64,000 bases of DNA. It comes from Allobosea thiooxidans. GTDB taxonomy: Bacteria; Pseudomonadota; Alphaproteobacteria; Rhizobiales; Beijerinckiaceae. The notes under the pieces are model-generated. The model was given only the letters and a program-made list of their open reading frames with translations, was not told the origin of the DNA and searched no databases. Of the stretch, positions 62,014 to 64,000 are shown in pieces (position 1 is the stretch's first letter; each line of letters begins with the position of its first letter). Made by a program: the position numbers and the translations under genes. The stretch is from the NCBI RefSeq assembly GCF_900168195.1, contig NZ_FUYX01000004.1, forward strand, positions 1-64,000. The letters are read 5' to 3'.

Positions 62014-62388
62014 TCAGAGCGTCTTGACGTAGTTCTGGTATTCGGCCTCGTTCATCAGGGCGTCGAGCTCGGCAGCGTCCTTGATCTTGATCTTGAGGAA
62101 CCAGCCCTTGCCGGCCGGATCTTCGTTGACGGTGCCCGGCGCACCCTCGAGCTCGGCATTGACCTCGACGACCTCGCCCGAGACCGGGGCGTAGACCTCG
62201 GAAGCGGCCTTGACGCTCTCGACCACGGCAGCCTCGCCGCCCTTGCTCAGCGCCTTGCCGACAGCCGGCAGCTCGACGAAGACGACGTCGCCGAGCTGCG
62301 ACTGGGCGTAGTCGGAGATGCCGACAGTGCCGACGTCACCCTCGACGCGGATATATTCGTGGTCCTTGCTGTAACGGGTCTCGGCCAT
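62014..62388 (-). CDS. gcvH: Glycine cleavage system H protein
   Basis: 124 residues. The lipoyl-lysine is Lys60 in [20 protein letters not shown], and the start [20 protein letters not shown] is typical. It shuttles the aminomethyl group between the P, T and L proteins. The start follows AGGAGGAAACC. It lies 33 bases after gcvT and 177 bases before gcvPA, the gap being filled by a repeat. Confidence 0.97.
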   Translation of the reverse strand: MAETRYSKDHEYIRVEGDVGTVGISDYAQSQLGDVVFVELPAVGKALSKGGEAAVVESVKAASEVYAPVSGEVVEVNAELEGAPGTVNEDPAGKGWFLKIKIKDAAELDALMNEAEYQNYVKTL

Positions 62389-62421
62389 GGTTTCCTCCTG
62401 GCGAAAAATTGGAAAATCGGG

Positions 62422-63585
62422 TCAGCGCTTGTAGTGGTGCGGCACGAAAGGCATCGGCGCCACCACCGCCGGCAGCGGCTTGCCGCGGACGATGAGGTTG
62501 AGCTTCGTGCCCGGCGCGGAATGCGCCTTGGCGACGTAGCCCATGGCGCAGGGGCCGTTCAGCGTCGGGCCGAAGCCGCCCGAGGTCACGGTGCCGATCA
62601 CCTCGCCTTCGGGCGTCGCGATCTCGGTGCCCTCGCGGGCCGGGGCGCGCCCTTCGGGCAGCAGGCCGACACGGACGCGCGAGGTGCCCTCGGCGAGCTC
62701 GCGCTGGATGCGCGCGGCGCCGGGGAAGCCGCCTTCCTCGCGGCGGCGCTTCTGGAGCGACCAGTTCAGTCCCGCCTCGATCGGCGAAGTGGTGGTGTCG
62801 ATGTCGTGGCCGTAGAGGCACAGGCCCGCCTCGAGACGCAGCGAATCACGGGCACCGAGGCCGATCGGCTTGACGTTGCCGTCGAGCAGCAGCGTGTCCC
62901 AGATCTCGCCGATCTTCGTCGCGGCGGCCGAAATCTCGTAGCCGTCCTCACCGGTATAGCCGGAGCGGCTGACATTCGCCTTGATGCCGGCGATCTTCAT
63001 CGTGCGGGAGGTCATGAAGCCCATCTCGGCGGCTTCCGGCGCCAGCGCGGCGAGTGCAGCCTCGGCGCCCGGGCCCTGCAGGGCGATCAGGCCGCGATGC
63101 TCGGCCCGGATCAGCTTCACATTGGACGGCAGGCGCGCCTCGATATGGGGATAGTCGGCGTCCTTGCAGGCAGCGTTGACGACGAGATAGAGCGCGCCGT
63201 CCTCGTCGGAGTCGGCCGAGCGCGTCACCATCAGGTCGTCGAGGATGCCGCCCTCATCGTTGAGAAGCTGCGAATAGCGCTGCTTGCCGGGGGCCAGATT
63301 GACGATGTCCGCGGGAATCAGCGCCTCGAGCGCCTTCGCGGTGGTCTCGTGGTCGGGGCCGACCAGGAAGGCCTGGCCCATATGCGAGACGTCGAAAAGC
63401 CCAGCCTTCTCGCGCGTCCAGTTGTGCTCGGTCAGGATGCCCGAGGGGTACTGCACCGGCATGTCGTAGCCGGCAAAGGGCACCATGCGGGCGCCGAGCG
63501 CGACATGGCGGGCATGAAGCGGCGTCTTCAGCGGCGCGGGCGCGCCGGCGGTGTCGGTTGTGGCCTCAAGAGCCTCGGCAGCCAT
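62422..63585 (-). CDS. gcvT: Aminomethyltransferase (glycine cleavage T protein)
   Basis: 387 residues. LFDVSHMGQAFLVGPDHETT near residue 60, MTSRTMKIAGIKANVSRSGY and TGEDGYEISAA in the middle (folate site), and the RDSLRLEAGLCLYGHD motif are all present. It releases ammonia and transfers the one-carbon unit to tetrahydrofolate. The start ATG at 63585 is preceded by GGGAGGGGC; an overlapping ATG at 63590 in another frame is ignored. The first gene of gcvT-H-PA-PB, controlled by the glycine riboswitch upstream. A lipoamide dehydrogenase is not in the window. Confidence 0.96.
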   Translation of the reverse strand: MAAEALEATTDTAGAPAPLKTPLHARHVALGARMVPFAGYDMPVQYPSGILTEHNWTREKAGLFDVSHMGQAFLVGPDHETTAKALEALIPADIVNLAPGKQRYSQLLNDEGGILDDLMVTRSADSDEDGALYLVVNAACKDADYPHIEARLPSNVKLIRAEHRGLIALQGPGAEAALAALAPEAAEMGFMTSRTMKIAGIKANVSRSGYTGEDGYEISAAATKIGEIWDTLLLDGNVKPIGLGARDSLRLEAGLCLYGHDIDTTTSPIEAGLNWSLQKRRREEGGFPGAARIQRELAEGTSRVRVGLLPEGRAPAREGTEIATPEGEVIGTVTSGGFGPTLNGPCAMGYVAKAHSAPGTKLNLIVRGKPLPAVVAPMPFVPHHYKR

Positions 63586-63615
63586 GGCATGCCCCTCCCA
63601 GAATCGAGCGCAAGC

Positions 63616-63635
63616 TCCGGACGGTATCGTCCGGA
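63616..63635 (-). promoter_or_regulatory. Expression-platform hairpin upstream of gcvT
   Basis: TCCGGACG/CGTCCGGA (63616-63623 and 63628-63635) with a four-base loop lies between the second glycine aptamer and the gcvT ribosome-binding site (about 63592-63599). No T-run follows, so control of translation initiation or mRNA access is more likely than termination. Confidence 0.6.
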
Positions 63636-63832
63636 ACGCGCCCCCTCTGTCTCGGGACCTGAGAGATTTCCCCGCCCGGCCGCGAAGCCGGACAAGTTAC
63701 ACCCGTCGGTGGGCGGGATCGCTCCCGCCTCTTTCCAGAGCGCCAAGTCCCCAGCGGTCCTTTTGCCTGAGCGTTTCCGGGGCGGTTGCGCCTTCGGCGC
63801 CGGGCCTCGAAAGGCCCGGTCTCTCCCGCGGG
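63636..63832 (-). promoter_or_regulatory. Tandem glycine riboswitch
   Basis: Read on the minus strand, aptamer 1 begins GGGAGAGACC (from 63827) and contains GCCGAAGGCGCAA and CTCAGGCAAAAGGACCG. The linker is followed by aptamer 2 with CCACCGACGGGTGTAA, TCTCAGG and ending GACAGAGGGGG near 63641. These are the canonical conserved blocks of the paired gcvT-type aptamers. Glycine binding switches on the glycine cleavage genes. The architecture, two aptamers directly upstream of gcvT, is exactly the known one. Confidence 0.95.
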
Positions 63833-63912
63833 GATATGCGGCTTGGGCACAGATACAAGACGCACCGGCTTAGTCAATCGGCGCGCTGCCCGGATTCACG
63901 GCAAAGCCGCGC

Positions 63913-64000
63913 TTATCGGCGGCGATGGCGCGCCGGCGCGGGACCGCCGCCGCCCAGGCCGACGATGATCTCGACATCCCCGCTGCCCGCCGGAACGACG
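63913..64000 (-). CDS. C-terminal end of an unidentified gene (partial)
   Basis: A minus-strand frame enters from the right edge and reads VVPAGSGDVEIIVGLGGGGP followed by APARHRRR and a TAA at 63915-63913. The sequence has protein-like Val/Ile/Gly character before a basic tail and ends a short way from the riboswitch promoter. Only 28 residues are visible, so I cannot name it, and a non-coding reading is possible. Confidence 0.35.
   Translation of the reverse strand, partial: VVPAGSGDVEIIVGLGGGGPAPARHRRR

Noticed and set aside
61984-63873. A 629-codon plus-strand frame across gcvH, gcvT and the riboswitch
   Set aside because: Antisense to the gcv genes and to a structured RNA; a GC-bias artefact.

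Overview
The window is high-GC alphaproteobacterial chromosome, most likely from a Hyphomicrobiales (Rhizobiales) member; a Bosea-like genus is my best guess, made from gene content and style and not from a search. Pointers are a CcrM-type GANTC methyltransferase, a PdhS/DivJ/PleC-like PAS histidine kinase, a tRNA-His with U72 and A73 (the form reported from Caulobacter), phasins with PhaR-like operators, the order mutY ... dciA-like, dsbA, smc, and an F0 ATP synthase operon with both b and b'. I see no rRNA, CRISPR array, prophage or insertion sequence. Many very long antisense reading frames are GC-bias shadows and were left out.

Layout. 1-2.6 kb: the N-terminal and middle part of a large autotransporter on the minus strand, split by an apparent one-base frameshift. 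2.9-4.5 kb: tRNA-His and two phasin-type genes. 4.7-10.9 kb: a PAS histidine kinase, a diguanylate cyclase and the magnesium channel MgtE. 11.2-17.1 kb: a glutathione S-transferase, a DMT exporter, then a LysR regulator overlapping a tripartite tricarboxylate transporter set (tctB-tctA-tctC). 17.2-18.3 kb: two DUF1236 secreted proteins. 18.3-21.6 kb: a compact uracil-catabolism operon (URC1-like, URC4-like, upp) with a terminator-like hairpin in its leader. 22.2-25.2 kb: glyQS. 25.5-26.6 kb: three small secreted proteins in tandem. 26.6-33.8 kb: trmN6-like, DUF2007, polyprenyl synthase, ispE, a TPR protein, a mini-lipoprotein and ETF-ubiquinone oxidoreductase. 34-37.3 kb: uracil-DNA glycosylase and a cytochrome bd/CIO quinol oxidase. 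37.4-44.1 kb: zinc metallopeptidase, RNA-ligase-like protein, small secreted and acidic proteins, PA0069-type radical SAM, RNase HII and CcrM. 44.2-53.6 kb: papain-like protein, mutY, rpiB, DUF1232, dciA-like, dsbA and smc. 53.9-56.6 kb: the F0 ATP synthase operon (I-a-c-b'-b). 56.7-58.8 kb: a dienelactone-hydrolase-type enzyme and an L,D-transpeptidase. 58.9-63.8 kb: the glycine cleavage operon gcvT-gcvH-gcvPA-gcvPB behind a tandem glycine riboswitch. A gene tail closes the window.

Most of this is core metabolism. The parts that may be under-described are: the URC operon with its putative leader attenuator; a 42-residue acidic protein with its own promoter, Shine-Dalgarno sequence and terminator hairpin (39.6-39.8 kb); the tandem WNG/RPVRVCR and YYGP secreted proteins; a uracil-DNA glycosylase that appears to lack iron-sulfur ligands; a cytosolic papain-like protein with a peptidoglycan-binding module; the broken autotransporter; and several families of dispersed intergenic palindromes. 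None of these can be called a new system from sequence alone.
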